Shown here in pieces: positions 9,267 through 17,530 of a stretch of DNA of 64,000 nt (its first letter is position 1; every line of letters begins with the position of its first letter). The notes under the pieces were generated by a model. That model was not told the origin of the DNA and made no database searches. It saw nothing but the letters and a program-made list of their open reading frames with translations. The DNA is from Pseudomonas bubulae (GTDB lineage Bacteria > Pseudomonadota > Gammaproteobacteria > Pseudomonadales > Pseudomonadaceae), in assembly GCF_900618535.1 (NCBI RefSeq), contig NZ_UYJA01000001.1:1-64000 (forward strand), read 5' to 3'. A program made the translations under genes and the position numbers.

Positions 9267-10694
9267 ATGACCTCAAGTGATGTGCCAAGCGGACAGGCAA
9301 CCCCTGCCATCCGCACGGCCGATATTCTGATTGTTGGCGGTGGCCTGAGCGGTACCTTGCTGGCCATGCAACTGCTGCGCTTGCCGGGTGCCCGGCATAT
9401 CGTGGTGCTGGAACCCCGGGCCGAACTGGGCCGGGGCGAGGCCTACAGCGCCACCGAGCTGGGCCATACCCTTAACGGCAATGCCGCGCGCATGAGCGTC
9501 GAACCGGATGATGCCGACGACCTGACCCGCTGGCTGCAGGCTCATATCGCCGGGGGTGGCTGGCCCGAGTCCGGGGTGCAGCAGGTGCCGGTTGCCGAGC
9601 TGTTCCCGCCGCGAGGGCTGTTTGGTGTGTATGCCCGCCAGCGTCTGGCCGAAGCACAGGCCATCGGCGCAGCGCAGGGCTCAAGCCTGAGCCATGTGCG
9701 TGATGAAGTGATCGATCTGCAAACCCCGGGGCAGGGTGTTATCGCCACACTCAAGGACGGTAGCCAGTGGCAGGCCGGTGTTGCGGTCCTGGCCACCGGC
9801 ATGTTCCCGGCGGCCCGCACGGCGCAGCGCCAGTCCAGTGGCCTCAACGCGGCAGCGCTGGACCCTTGGGATGTCCAGGCTTTGCGTGCGCTGCCGGTGG
9901 ATGCCCGGGTACTGATTATCGGCTCGGGGCTGACCATGGTGGATGCCCTTGAGTCCCTGAACCAGGCGGGACACCGAGGGCCGATCGAGGTTTTTTCCCG
10001 GCATGGCCTGTTGCCCCATGTGCGACGCCAGCCGCCGGTATGGGAAGATTTTCTCAGCCAGGCCCCGGACCTTCGCAGTCCTTTGCAGCTGCTGCGTGAA
10101 CTGCGCCGCCAATGTGCCCTGGCCCAGTCCCTCGGGATCGACTGGCAGGCACCGCTGGACACCGTGCGCGTGCATATCGCCAGGCTCTGGAGTCAGGCCG
10201 ATGATACCCAGCGCCGTCAGTTTGTACGCCATGTGCGGCCCTGGTGGGAGAGCCATCATCACCGTTCGCCGCCTCAGGGTGATGCCTTGTTGCAGCGTCT
10301 GCTCGAGGAAGGGCGGCTGACCATCCATGCGGCGTCGCTGCAAGGGGTTGATAGCTCAGGGCCACGGATCCGGCTGCGTTATCGCGGGCAATCCGAAGCG
10401 GTATGGATTGAGGGTGATGGCCTGATCAACTCCACCGGCATCGAGTACGACTGGCGCCGGGTGGATAAACCCTTGCCACGCCAGCTGTTGCAGCGCGGGT
10501 TGATACGGCCCGGCAATCTGGGGCTGGGCATTGCCGCCGATGCGGGCGGGGCGGTTTTGAATGCGCAGGCCGAGCCCGCACAGCGGTTGTTTGCGATGGG
10601 CCCGCCATTGCGCGGCATGTGGTGGGAAAGTACCGCGGTAACCGATGTTGCCTTGCAGGCCAAGGCATTGGCTGAGCGATTGGCGTCGCTGTAA
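9267..10694 (+). CDS. FAD/NAD(P)-binding protein (YdhS-like oxidoreductase)
   Basis: 475 residues with an N-terminal dinucleotide-binding motif ILIVGGGLSGTLLAMQLL (near residues 20-37), a conserved 'LNGNAARMSVE' segment, and a second glycine-rich motif VLIIGSGLTMVDALESL near residue 215 for NAD(P). This arrangement fits the FAD/NAD(P)-binding domain family that includes the uncharacterised YdhS. It follows the LLM monooxygenase by 74 bases on the same strand and may supply a reductive or oxidative step. Activity cannot be deduced. Confidence 0.8.
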   Translation: MTSSDVPSGQATPAIRTADILIVGGGLSGTLLAMQLLRLPGARHIVVLEPRAELGRGEAYSATELGHTLNGNAARMSVEPDDADDLTRWLQAHIAGGGWPESGVQQVPVAELFPPRGLFGVYARQRLAEAQAIGAAQGSSLSHVRDEVIDLQTPGQGVIATLKDGSQWQAGVAVLATGMFPAARTAQRQSSGLNAAALDPWDVQALRALPVDARVLIIGSGLTMVDALESLNQAGHRGPIEVFSRHGLLPHVRRQPPVWEDFLSQAPDLRSPLQLLRELRRQCALAQSLGIDWQAPLDTVRVHIARLWSQADDTQRRQFVRHVRPWWESHHHRSPPQGDALLQRLLEEGRLTIHAASLQGVDSSGPRIRLRYRGQSEAVWIEGDGLINSTGIEYDWRRVDKPLPRQLLQRGLIRPGNLGLGIAADAGGAVLNAQAEPAQRLFAMGPPLRGMWWESTAVTDVALQAKALAERLASL

Positions 10695-10696
10695 TA

Positions 10697-10741
10697 CCCC
10701 CCCCGACCCTCTCCCGCAGTCAGGGGGTTGGGGGGGCTTTT
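10697..10741 (+). terminator. Likely rho-independent terminator after the FAD protein gene
   Basis: A run of eight C (10697-10704) followed by GACCCT pairs with AGGGGGTT and a run of seven G (10730-10736), then CTTTTG. The hairpin lies immediately after the stop codon of the upstream gene and before the convergent enoyl-CoA hydratase. The short T tract makes the call moderate. Confidence 0.6.
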
Positions 10742-10753
10742 GTTTGAAATGAC

Positions 10754-11539
10754 TTAATTGCCCTCAAAGCGAGCCGCCCGTTTTTCGATAAACGCCTGCA
10801 TGCCTTCTTTTTGATCTCTGGAGGCAAACAGCAGTGCATTGGCTTTGCGCTCCAGCGCCAGGCCCGTTTCCAGTGGCCCGTCAACCCCGGCCAAAATCAC
10901 TTCTTTGATCTGTTCTGCTGCCAGCGGCGGCATGGCGGCGATCAGCTGCGCCATCTCCAGGGCATAGGCCTGGACCTCGGCATCGTCCACAACGTTGCTC
11001 ACCAGTCCCGAAATCCAGGCCTCTTCAGCGGTAATCGGCTGCCCGGTGAGGGCCATGCGCATCGCCTTGGCCTTGCCGACCGCCCGCACCAGCCGTTGAG
11101 TGCCGCCGATACCCGGCATGATGCCGATGCGAATTTCCGGCTGGCAAAATTTGGCGCTGCGCCCGGCCACGATGATGTCCGCCAGCATCGCCAGTTCGCA
11201 GCCACCGCCATAGGCATAGCCGCACACCGCCGCAATCACCGGCTTGGGGCAATGCTGGATGGGTGCCCACAGCCGTTCGGTATGACGCTGGTAAATATCG
11301 ATCGGGCCGACTCCGGCCATGCTGTTGATATCGCCACCGGCGGCAAACACTTTGTCGCCACCGGTCAACAGGATGCAGCGCACGTTCGGGTTCTCGGCCA
11401 GCTCGGTGAAGTGACGCGACAGCAGCGCTTGCAGCTCAAGGCTCAGGGCGTTGGTGGCCTGGGGGCGGTTCAGACGCAGCAGGGCCACGCCCGGGCTCGG
11501 GAATTCAAGTAGTACCGGCGCGGCAGATGGATCTGTCAT
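10754..11539 (-). CDS. Enoyl-CoA hydratase/isomerase family protein
   Basis: 261 residues of the crotonase fold. The oxyanion-hole segment GGDKVFAAGGDINSM and the signature [36 protein letters not shown] region are clear, including the glutamates usual in hydratases. The ATG at 11539 is chosen because GAGGAA directly precedes it; an in-frame ATG 12 bases upstream forms part of that ribosome-binding site. It is divergent from the acyl-CoA operon that starts at 11683 and may share its control region. It probably hydrates an enoyl-CoA made by the neighbouring dehydrogenases. Confidence 0.88.
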   Translation of the reverse strand: MTDPSAAPVLLEFPSPGVALLRLNRPQATNALSLELQALLSRHFTELAENPNVRCILLTGGDKVFAAGGDINSMAGVGPIDIYQRHTERLWAPIQHCPKPVIAAVCGYAYGGGCELAMLADIIVAGRSAKFCQPEIRIGIMPGIGGTQRLVRAVGKAKAMRMALTGQPITAEEAWISGLVSNVVDDAEVQAYALEMAQLIAAMPPLAAEQIKEVILAGVDGPLETGLALERKANALLFASRDQKEGMQAFIEKRAARFEGN

Positions 11540-11682
11540 GGGGTTCCTCATTGACGGGGGCTGTCACCACAGCATGCGCTGGATTGTTGCGTTCACCCGG
11601 TCGTGATTCATCGTCCGTTCAGACGACGAGCAGCCCCCGGATTGCCCCTAGAGTGGCTCCATCAGTAGAAAAGGAGCATGTC

Positions 11683-12456
11683 ATGGGTCAACTCTCAGGG
11701 CTGGATTACAGCGCCAAGGTGGTGCTGGTCACCGGCGGCACCAAAGGCATCGGCGCCGGAATCGCCCGCAGCTTTCTGCAAGCCGGGGCACGGGTGATCG
11801 TGTGTGGCAGGACAACCCCCGAGGTGTTGCCCCGGGCGGGGTCGGCACAGGCGGTGTTCATGGCCTGCGATGTGCGCGACCCGGACTCGCTCCAGGCACT
11901 GTTCGAAGGCATTCGCGCCGATTTCGGCCGCCTCGATGTGCTCATCAACAATGCCGGCGGCAGCCCGCCGGCCGATGCGGCCAGCGTCTCGCCGCGTTTT
12001 CACGAAAGCATTATCCGTCTCAACCTGATCGCCCCGCTGAACGTTGCCCAGCAGGCCAATGCCCTGATGCAGCAACAGGACGAGGGTGGTTGCATCGTGT
12101 TTATCGGCAGTATCAGTGCCTTGCGCGCATCGCCGGGCACCGCCGCGTATGGCGCGGCGAAGGCCGGGGTGCTGGCTTTGGTGCAGTCGTTGGCCGTGGA
12201 GTGGGCACCCAGGGTGCGGGTAGTGGCGGTCAGTCCGGGGCTGGTACGCACCGAGCAGGCTCACCTGCATTTTGGCAACGAACAAGGCATCGCAGCGGTC
12301 AGCGCCGGGATCCCGGCCGGGCGCATGGCGCTGCCCGAAGACATCGGCAACGCCTGCCTGTTTATCGCATCACCCCTGGCCGGCTATGCCAGCGGCTGCA
12401 ACCTGTTGTTGCACGGCGGCGGCGAACGCCCGGCTTTTTTGAGCGCTGCGCACTGA
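11683..12456 (+). CDS. Short-chain dehydrogenase/reductase (first gene of acyl-CoA operon)
   Basis: 257 residues of the classical SDR family. The cofactor motif TGGTKGIGAGIA is at residues 18-29, NNAG is present near residue 90, and the catalytic Ser...Tyr-x3-Lys is visible in GSISALRASPGTAAYGAAKAG. AAGGAG lies 7 bases before the ATG. It is the first gene of a long same-strand cluster of CoA-thioester enzymes, so a role as hydroxyacyl-CoA or alcohol dehydrogenase is likely. The substrate is unknown. Confidence 0.85.
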   Translation: MGQLSGLDYSAKVVLVTGGTKGIGAGIARSFLQAGARVIVCGRTTPEVLPRAGSAQAVFMACDVRDPDSLQALFEGIRADFGRLDVLINNAGGSPPADAASVSPRFHESIIRLNLIAPLNVAQQANALMQQQDEGGCIVFIGSISALRASPGTAAYGAAKAGVLALVQSLAVEWAPRVRVVAVSPGLVRTEQAHLHFGNEQGIAAVSAGIPAGRMALPEDIGNACLFIASPLAGYASGCNLLLHGGGERPAFLSAAH

Positions 12457-12509
12457 CGACCTTCAGCGGCGACCACCCGGTTGCTGCACTTGACACGCAG
12501 GAGACGAAC

Positions 12510-13487
12510 TTGGCTGATTCTCAATTGCTAACCGACGTGCGCGCCCTGGTGGGGCGTGAATATGGTCGCGTCTACGCCTGGGACGAAGTCAACGCCCCGA
12601 TGATCCGCCAGTGGTGCGAGATCATGGGCGTCGACAACCCGCTTTACACCGACCCGGCCTTTGCCGCCAACAGCGCCCAGGACGGGCTGGTGGCGCCGCC
12701 TGCGATGTTGCAGGTGTGGTGCATGGAAGGTTTTCACATAAACAACTATGCGCCCGGCTCGACCACCGAAAACCCCTATGAAGTGCTCAAGCTGATTGAG
12801 TCCTACGGTTATCCGTCGGTGGTCGCGGTCAACTCCGAACTGACCTTCGAGCGCAACCTGCGTCCGGGTGAAAAGCTCTACTACACCACGCGGCTTGACT
12901 CGGTGGGCGACGAAAAAACCACCGGTCTGGGCACCGGCTTCTTTGTCACCCTGGTGATGGACTACTTCGTTGAACACAAAAGTGGCGACGAGGCCGTTGG
13001 CCAGTTGCTGTTTCGCGTATTCAAGTTTCGCCCGGCCAACAACCATGCGGTCGAGGCCGCTCCGGCCAAGGCCGAAGCGGCTGCGGTGGTCAAACGGCCG
13101 AAGCCGGGCATGAGCGATGACACGCGGTTTTTCTGGGAAGGCTGTGACGCCGGCAAGCTGCTGATCCAGCGCTGCACCCAGTGCCAGACCTTGCGTCATC
13201 CGCCGGCGCCGGTGTGCATCGAATGCCACTCGTTTGATTGGGACAGTGTGCAGGCCAGCGGCCGCGCCAGCCTGTATTCGTTTGTGATCATGCATTACCC
13301 CGAAGTTGCCCCGTTCGACCATCCCAACCCGATCGGCCTGATCGAGCTGGAGGAGGGCGTGCGTCTGGTGGCGGGGCTCGCGGGCGCCAAGCGCGAGGAC
13401 CTGCGTATTGGCCAGCCCTTGCAGCTTGAGTTCCAGACCTTCGATGGCGAGTTGACCTTGCCGCTATTCCGACCTGTGGTCGAGTAA
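12510..13487 (+). CDS. MaoC-like hydratase fused to DUF35 zinc-ribbon/OB domain (ChsH2-like)
   Basis: 325 residues in two parts. Residues 1-170 form a hot-dog/MaoC-like domain (DNPLYTDPAFA, FERNLRPGEKLYY). Residues 205-325 are a DUF35 domain whose zinc ribbon has Cys222, Cys225, Cys236 and Cys239, followed by an OB fold. This architecture matches ChsH2, which in mycobacterial cholesterol side-chain degradation pairs with ChsH1 as hydratase and carries the aldolase Ltp2 on its DUF35 part. A TTG start at 12510 is inferred: GGAG lies just upstream and the frame further upstream overlaps the SDR gene. Both predicted partners are encoded at 14603 and 15040. Confidence 0.85.
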   Translation: MADSQLLTDVRALVGREYGRVYAWDEVNAPMIRQWCEIMGVDNPLYTDPAFAANSAQDGLVAPPAMLQVWCMEGFHINNYAPGSTTENPYEVLKLIESYGYPSVVAVNSELTFERNLRPGEKLYYTTRLDSVGDEKTTGLGTGFFVTLVMDYFVEHKSGDEAVGQLLFRVFKFRPANNHAVEAAPAKAEAAAVVKRPKPGMSDDTRFFWEGCDAGKLLIQRCTQCQTLRHPPAPVCIECHSFDWDSVQASGRASLYSFVIMHYPEVAPFDHPNPIGLIELEEGVRLVAGLAGAKREDLRIGQPLQLEFQTFDGELTLPLFRPVVE

Positions 13488-13497
13488 GGGAGCCAGC

Positions 13498-14631
13498 ATG
13501 GATTTCGACATTAGCGAAGACCAGGGCGCCATCGCCGAAATGGCCGGCAGCGTGTTTGCCGACTATTGCACCGATGACCGCCTGCGCCAGTTCGATACCA
13601 GTGAGCAGGCCTATATGCAGCCGCTGTGGGAACTGTGCGTGGAAACCGGCCTGCAAGCCCTGGCCATCCCTGAAGCACAGGGTGGCAGCGGCCTGGGCAT
13701 GACCGAATTGATGCTGGTGTTACAGGCTCAGGGCCGTGCGTTGGGGCAGGTGCCGCTGTGGCGCCATCAACTGGCGGCTGCCACTGTCGCGCAGTTTGCC
13801 GATCCGTCATTGCAGGCGTGGGCTGAGGAGGCCGCCGCGGGCAGGGCATTGCTGACCCTGGATTTGAGCGGCCTGTTCAACGCCCATGGCATTCAATTGC
13901 ACGGGGTAGAGACTGACGGTGGCTGGCGTGTCAAAGGCCGGGTGGGCGCTCTGGCGCTGGCCGAGCAATCGCAGGCGGCGTTGCTGCTGGTCAGTGTTGA
14001 CGGGCAGCCGCGGTTGGCGCTGGTCGAGCTGGGCGACAAGGCGATCACTCACGTGCCCGGGCGCATGACCCATGGTGAGGCCATTGCCGATGTACATATC
14101 GACGGGCTGCTGATCCGCGCCGAGTGCCTGCTCCCGCCAGCCGCGCTGGACTGGCTGGAGCCGCGCAGCATCGCGGCACTGGCGGCGCTGCAGCTGGGCG
14201 TCAGTGCCGAGCAGATCCGCCGCACCGTGGAATACGTCACCGAGCGGCGCCAGTTCGAACGCAGCATTGGCAGTTTTCAGGCGGTGCAAATGAGCATGGC
14301 CAACGCCCATATCGCCCTCGAAGCGCTGCGCAGCACCCTGTGGCAGTTGTGCTACCGCCTGGACGCCGGTTTGCCGGCGCCCAGCGAAGCACTGGCCACA
14401 GCCTGGCAAGCCTGTGAAGCGGGGCATCTGATTGGGCACAACGCCCAGCACGTACATGGCGGCATAGGTGTCGACCTGACCTACCCGATACACCGCTTCC
14501 TCTACTGGAGCCGCGCCCTGGGTTGTGCCCTGGGTGGATCGGCAGCATGCCTTGAACGCCTCGGCGACTGGCTGAGCCATAACGACAAGCTGGGATGGAA
14601 ATATGACCTTGCAGAACACCAAGCGCTTTGA
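13498..14631 (+). CDS. Acyl-CoA dehydrogenase subunit (ChsE2-like)
   Basis: 377 residues of the acyl-CoA dehydrogenase fold, starting MDFDISEDQ. The C-terminal half has the QFERSIGSFQAVQ and HVHGGIGVDLTYPIHRFL segments seen in family members, but no C-terminal 'GGTNEIQ' FAD-contact segment. The complementary segment is found in the ACAD at 16219. This split is typical of heterotetrameric ACADs, in which the FAD site is built from two different subunits. It starts 10 bases after the MaoC-DUF35 stop and overlaps the next gene by 29 bases, so cotranslation is likely. Confidence 0.85.
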   Translation: MDFDISEDQGAIAEMAGSVFADYCTDDRLRQFDTSEQAYMQPLWELCVETGLQALAIPEAQGGSGLGMTELMLVLQAQGRALGQVPLWRHQLAAATVAQFADPSLQAWAEEAAAGRALLTLDLSGLFNAHGIQLHGVETDGGWRVKGRVGALALAEQSQAALLLVSVDGQPRLALVELGDKAITHVPGRMTHGEAIADVHIDGLLIRAECLLPPAALDWLEPRSIAALAALQLGVSAEQIRRTVEYVTERRQFERSIGSFQAVQMSMANAHIALEALRSTLWQLCYRLDAGLPAPSEALATAWQACEAGHLIGHNAQHVHGGIGVDLTYPIHRFLYWSRALGCALGGSAACLERLGDWLSHNDKLGWKYDLAEHQAL

Positions 14632-15022
14632 CGATGTGCGCCCCGGCGAAACCCTGCCGGAACTGGCGATCCCGATCACCGTGGGCCTGATCGCCGGTGG
14701 TGCCATCGCCACCCGCGACTACTTCCCCGGCCATCATGATGTAGAGGCGGCGCGGGAGTTGGGCTCGCCACATATCTTCATGAATATCCTCACCACCAAC
14801 GGCCTGGTGCAACGCTATATCGAAGACTGGGCCGGCCCCGAGGCGCGTTTTGCCTCGCTGAAGATCAAGCTTGGCGCGCCGAATTATCCCGGCGACAGCA
14901 TGACCTTCAATGGCGCGGTCACCCGTCAGGATGCCACTACCCGCACGGTGGAAATCACCCTCAGCGGCAAAAATTCCATGGGTAACCACGTGACCGGTAC
15001 GGTCGCGCTGGTTCTGCCCTGA
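14603..15022 (+). CDS. Small MaoC-family enoyl-CoA hydratase (ChsH1-like)
   Basis: 139 residues of a single hot-dog domain. The segment RDYFPGHHDVEAA contains an Asp39-x4-His44 dyad matching the hydratase motif of MaoC/ChsH1 proteins. In the mycobacterial system ChsH1 supplies the catalytic residues and ChsH2 the partner domain; both types are encoded in this operon. The start overlaps the upstream ACAD gene by 29 bases. Predicted to hydrate an alpha,beta-unsaturated branched acyl-CoA before aldol cleavage; that substrate role is inference. Confidence 0.85.
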   Translation: MTLQNTKRFDDVRPGETLPELAIPITVGLIAGGAIATRDYFPGHHDVEAARELGSPHIFMNILTTNGLVQRYIEDWAGPEARFASLKIKLGAPNYPGDSMTFNGAVTRQDATTRTVEITLSGKNSMGNHVTGTVALVLP

Positions 15023-15039
15023 TCGCGGAGACAGTACTC

Positions 15040-16218
15040 ATGACGCAATCGTCACTTTCCGGCAGCGCGGCTATTGTTGGCCTGGGCGCGACCGAATTTT
15101 CGAAAAACTCCGGGCGCACCGAACTGCGTCTGGCGCTGGAGGCCACTCTGGCTGCGTTGAAAGACGCCGGTATTGAACCTTCCGAGGTCGAGGGCTTCAG
15201 CTCGTACTCGGTGGATAAAGTGCCGGAATATGAAATCGCCCGGTTACTGGGGTGCAAGGACGTCAAGTTCTTCTCCCAGGTGCCCCACGGCGGCGGTGCT
15301 GCCTGCGGGCCGATCATGCACGCAGCCATGGCCGTGGCCACCGGTGTGGCCAAAGTGGTGGTGGTGTACCGTGCCATGAACGAGCGCTCGTGGTATCGCT
15401 TCGGCAGCGGCAGCTACGGCTTTGCCTCGACCCCGACGTTCGAGAACGTCAACTACGGCTGGTATATGCCCCACGGCCTGCACACGCCAGCATCCTGGGT
15501 CGGGATGTTTGCCCAGCGTTACATGCATACCTACGGGGCCACCTCCGAAGACTTTGGCCGCGTAGCGGTAGCCGTACGGGATTTTGCCGCCACCAACCCC
15601 CAGGCGTTTTTCTACGGCAAGCCGATCACCCTGGAAGAACACCAGGCTTCGCGCTGGATCTGCGAGCCGCTGCACCTGCTCGATTGCTGCCAGGAATCCG
15701 ACGGTGCCGTGGCGATGGTGATCACCTCGGCCGAACGTGCCAGGGACTTGCGCCAGAAGCCGGTGATGATCAAGGCCGGTTCCCAGGGCATTACCTCGGG
15801 CCAGCAGATCATGACCTCGTTCTACCGCGACGACATCACCGGACTGCCGGAAATGGGCGTTGTCGCCAAAGAGCTGTATCGCCAGTCGGGACTTGGCCCC
15901 GAGGCGCTGCAAACGGCGATCATTTATGACCACTTCACCCCGTTTGTACTGCCGCAACTGGAAGAATTCGGCCTGTGCGAACGCGGCGAGGCCAAGGAGT
16001 TTATTCGCGCCGGGCACCATGCCCGTGGCGGCAAATTCCCTATCAATACCCATGGTGGGCAACTGGGCGAGGCTTATATCCACGGCATGAACGGCGTGGC
16101 CGAAGCGGTGCGGCAGGTTCGCGGCAGCTCGGTCAACCAGGTCGACAATGTCGAGAACGTATTGGTGACGGCCGGCACCGGTGTGCCAACCAGCGGCCTG
16201 ATTCTGGGAGCAGCCTGA
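15040..16218 (+). CDS. Thiolase-fold lipid-transfer protein, probable Ltp2-like retro-aldolase
   Basis: 392 residues of the SCP2-thiolase/lipid-transfer family (SAAIVGLGATEFSK start). It departs from true thiolases. The C-terminal GHP histidine motif is replaced by HGGQLGEAYIHGMNG with Tyr346, the second conserved segment reads IIYDHFT with Tyr296, and the final glycine loop (VTAGTGVPTSG) has no cysteine. Replacement of thiolase Cys/His residues is known for Ltp2-type aldolases, which release propionyl-CoA from 3-hydroxy-acyl-CoA with a branched chain. Position directly after the ChsH-like pair fits that role. A thiolase activity is not excluded, since Cys89 lies near the usual nucleophile region. 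Confidence 0.8.
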   Translation: MTQSSLSGSAAIVGLGATEFSKNSGRTELRLALEATLAALKDAGIEPSEVEGFSSYSVDKVPEYEIARLLGCKDVKFFSQVPHGGGAACGPIMHAAMAVATGVAKVVVVYRAMNERSWYRFGSGSYGFASTPTFENVNYGWYMPHGLHTPASWVGMFAQRYMHTYGATSEDFGRVAVAVRDFAATNPQAFFYGKPITLEEHQASRWICEPLHLLDCCQESDGAVAMVITSAERARDLRQKPVMIKAGSQGITSGQQIMTSFYRDDITGLPEMGVVAKELYRQSGLGPEALQTAIIYDHFTPFVLPQLEEFGLCERGEAKEFIRAGHHARGGKFPINTHGGQLGEAYIHGMNGVAEAVRQVRGSSVNQVDNVENVLVTAGTGVPTSGLILGAA

Positions 16219-17388
16219 ATGTTCGTCGACCTGACGCCAGAACAACATGCCCTGCGTTTGAAGGTGCGGGACTACTTCCAGAACCTGATGACCCCGCAGT
16301 TGCGTGAGCAATTGCGCGGCAAAGAGGGCGGCCAGCTGTACCGCGACACCATCCGCCAGATGGGCCGTGACGGCTGGCTGGCGGTGGGTTGGCCCAAGGA
16401 ACACGGCGGCCAGGGCTATGGCCCTACCGAGCAGTTTATTTTCTTTGAAGAGGCCAATATCGCCGGTGCGCCGTTGCCGTTCGTAACCATCAGCACCGTG
16501 GGGCCGGCGTTGATGGCCCACGGTACCGAGCAGCAAAAGGCGCGGTTTTTGCCGGGTATCGCGGCAGGGGAAATCATCTTCGCCATCGGCTACTCCGAGC
16601 CGGATGCAGGCAGCGATCTGGCTGCGCTGAAAACCACGGCGCGCCTCGAAGGCGACGCGTTCGTGGTCAACGGCAACAAGCTCTGGACCTCGGGTGCGGA
16701 GTCGGCTGACTACATCTGGCTGGCGGCGCGCACCGATGCCGAGCGGCCGCGGCACAAAGGCGTGTCGATCCTGATTCTCGACACCCGCGCGCCGGGCTTT
16801 GCCAGCACGGTGATCCCGACCACCAGCATCCCGACGGCGGCCACCTACTACGACAACGTGCGGGTGCCCACCGACATGCTGGTGGGCGAGTTGAATGGCG
16901 GCTGGAAACTCATCACGGCACAACTTAACCACGAGCGTCTGGGCCTGGGCGCCTGGTCGGACAAGGTCGTGGGGCTGTTTGGCCGGGTCTTGAAGTGGGC
17001 CAATGCAGCCGATGAACGTGGCGTGCGTGCCACCGACAAGGCCTTGGTGCGTGCGGGACTGGCGCAGTGCTACGCGCGGCTGGAAGCCATGCGCCTGATC
17101 AACCTGCGCATTGCCGCCGACCTCGAGCGCGACCGCATGGACGTGGCGCTGGCGTCGACCACCAAGGTCTACGGCTCGGAGTCGGGGATCGAGATATTGC
17201 GAGTCCTGAGCAACATGGTCGGTGCCGCGGGCTTGATACGCAGCGGTTCACCGGCGGCGCTGCTGCACGGCGAACTGGAGTACGAAGTGCGTGCTTCAGT
17301 GACCCTGACCTTTGGCGGTGGCACCAATGAAATCCAGCGCGAGCTGATCGCCCAGTTCGGTTTGGGCATGCCGCGTACCCAGCGTTAA
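16219..17388 (+). CDS. Acyl-CoA dehydrogenase subunit (ChsE1-like)
   Basis: 389 residues with all parts of an ACAD: N-terminal helices, WPKEHGGQGYGPTEQ, the FAD/substrate strand GYSEPDAGSDLAALKTTA, NGNKLWTSGAESADY, and C-terminal FGGGTNEIQRELIAQFG. It begins immediately after the aldolase stop. With the 13498 gene it likely forms an alpha2beta2 enzyme that desaturates the branched acyl-CoA. An inverted repeat follows its stop, and the cluster then continues on the same strand. Confidence 0.87.
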   Translation: MFVDLTPEQHALRLKVRDYFQNLMTPQLREQLRGKEGGQLYRDTIRQMGRDGWLAVGWPKEHGGQGYGPTEQFIFFEEANIAGAPLPFVTISTVGPALMAHGTEQQKARFLPGIAAGEIIFAIGYSEPDAGSDLAALKTTARLEGDAFVVNGNKLWTSGAESADYIWLAARTDAERPRHKGVSILILDTRAPGFASTVIPTTSIPTAATYYDNVRVPTDMLVGELNGGWKLITAQLNHERLGLGAWSDKVVGLFGRVLKWANAADERGVRATDKALVRAGLAQCYARLEAMRLINLRIAADLERDRMDVALASTTKVYGSESGIEILRVLSNMVGAAGLIRSGSPAALLHGELEYEVRASVTLTFGGGTNEIQRELIAQFGLGMPRTQR

Positions 17389-17403
17389 ACAATGCCGAAA
17401 ACC

Positions 17404-17509
17404 TGTAGCCGCTGGCGAGGTACGAGGCTGCGACAAGGGGCGCAGGCCCTGCAGATCACCGGGGCTGCTGCTCATCCCGTCGCAGCCTCGTACCTCGTCA
17501 GCGGCTACA
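17404..17509. repeat. Long inverted repeat, second REP-like type
   Basis: Two 31-base arms (17404-17434 and 17479-17509) are inverted copies with a single mismatch, each containing GAGGTACGAGGCTGCGAC. They flank a 44-base spacer. The sequence differs from the GCGGGCTTGCTCGCGAT type at 145 and 30168, so it is a different family. It fills the gap between two acyl-CoA dehydrogenase genes. Confidence 0.85.
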
Positions 17510-17530
17510 AGAACCGAAAGGTGAAACAAC

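Noticed and set aside
11802..12509. In-frame upstream extension of the MaoC-DUF35 protein
   Set aside because: The extension overlaps the SDR gene in another frame and reads as low-complexity shadow; the TTG at 12510 has a good ribosome-binding site and gives the family-typical length.
15244..16932. 562-codon open frame antisense to the Ltp2-like and ACAD genes
   Set aside because: Shadow of two clearly coding genes on the other strand; composition rich in His, Gln and Arg with no domain.
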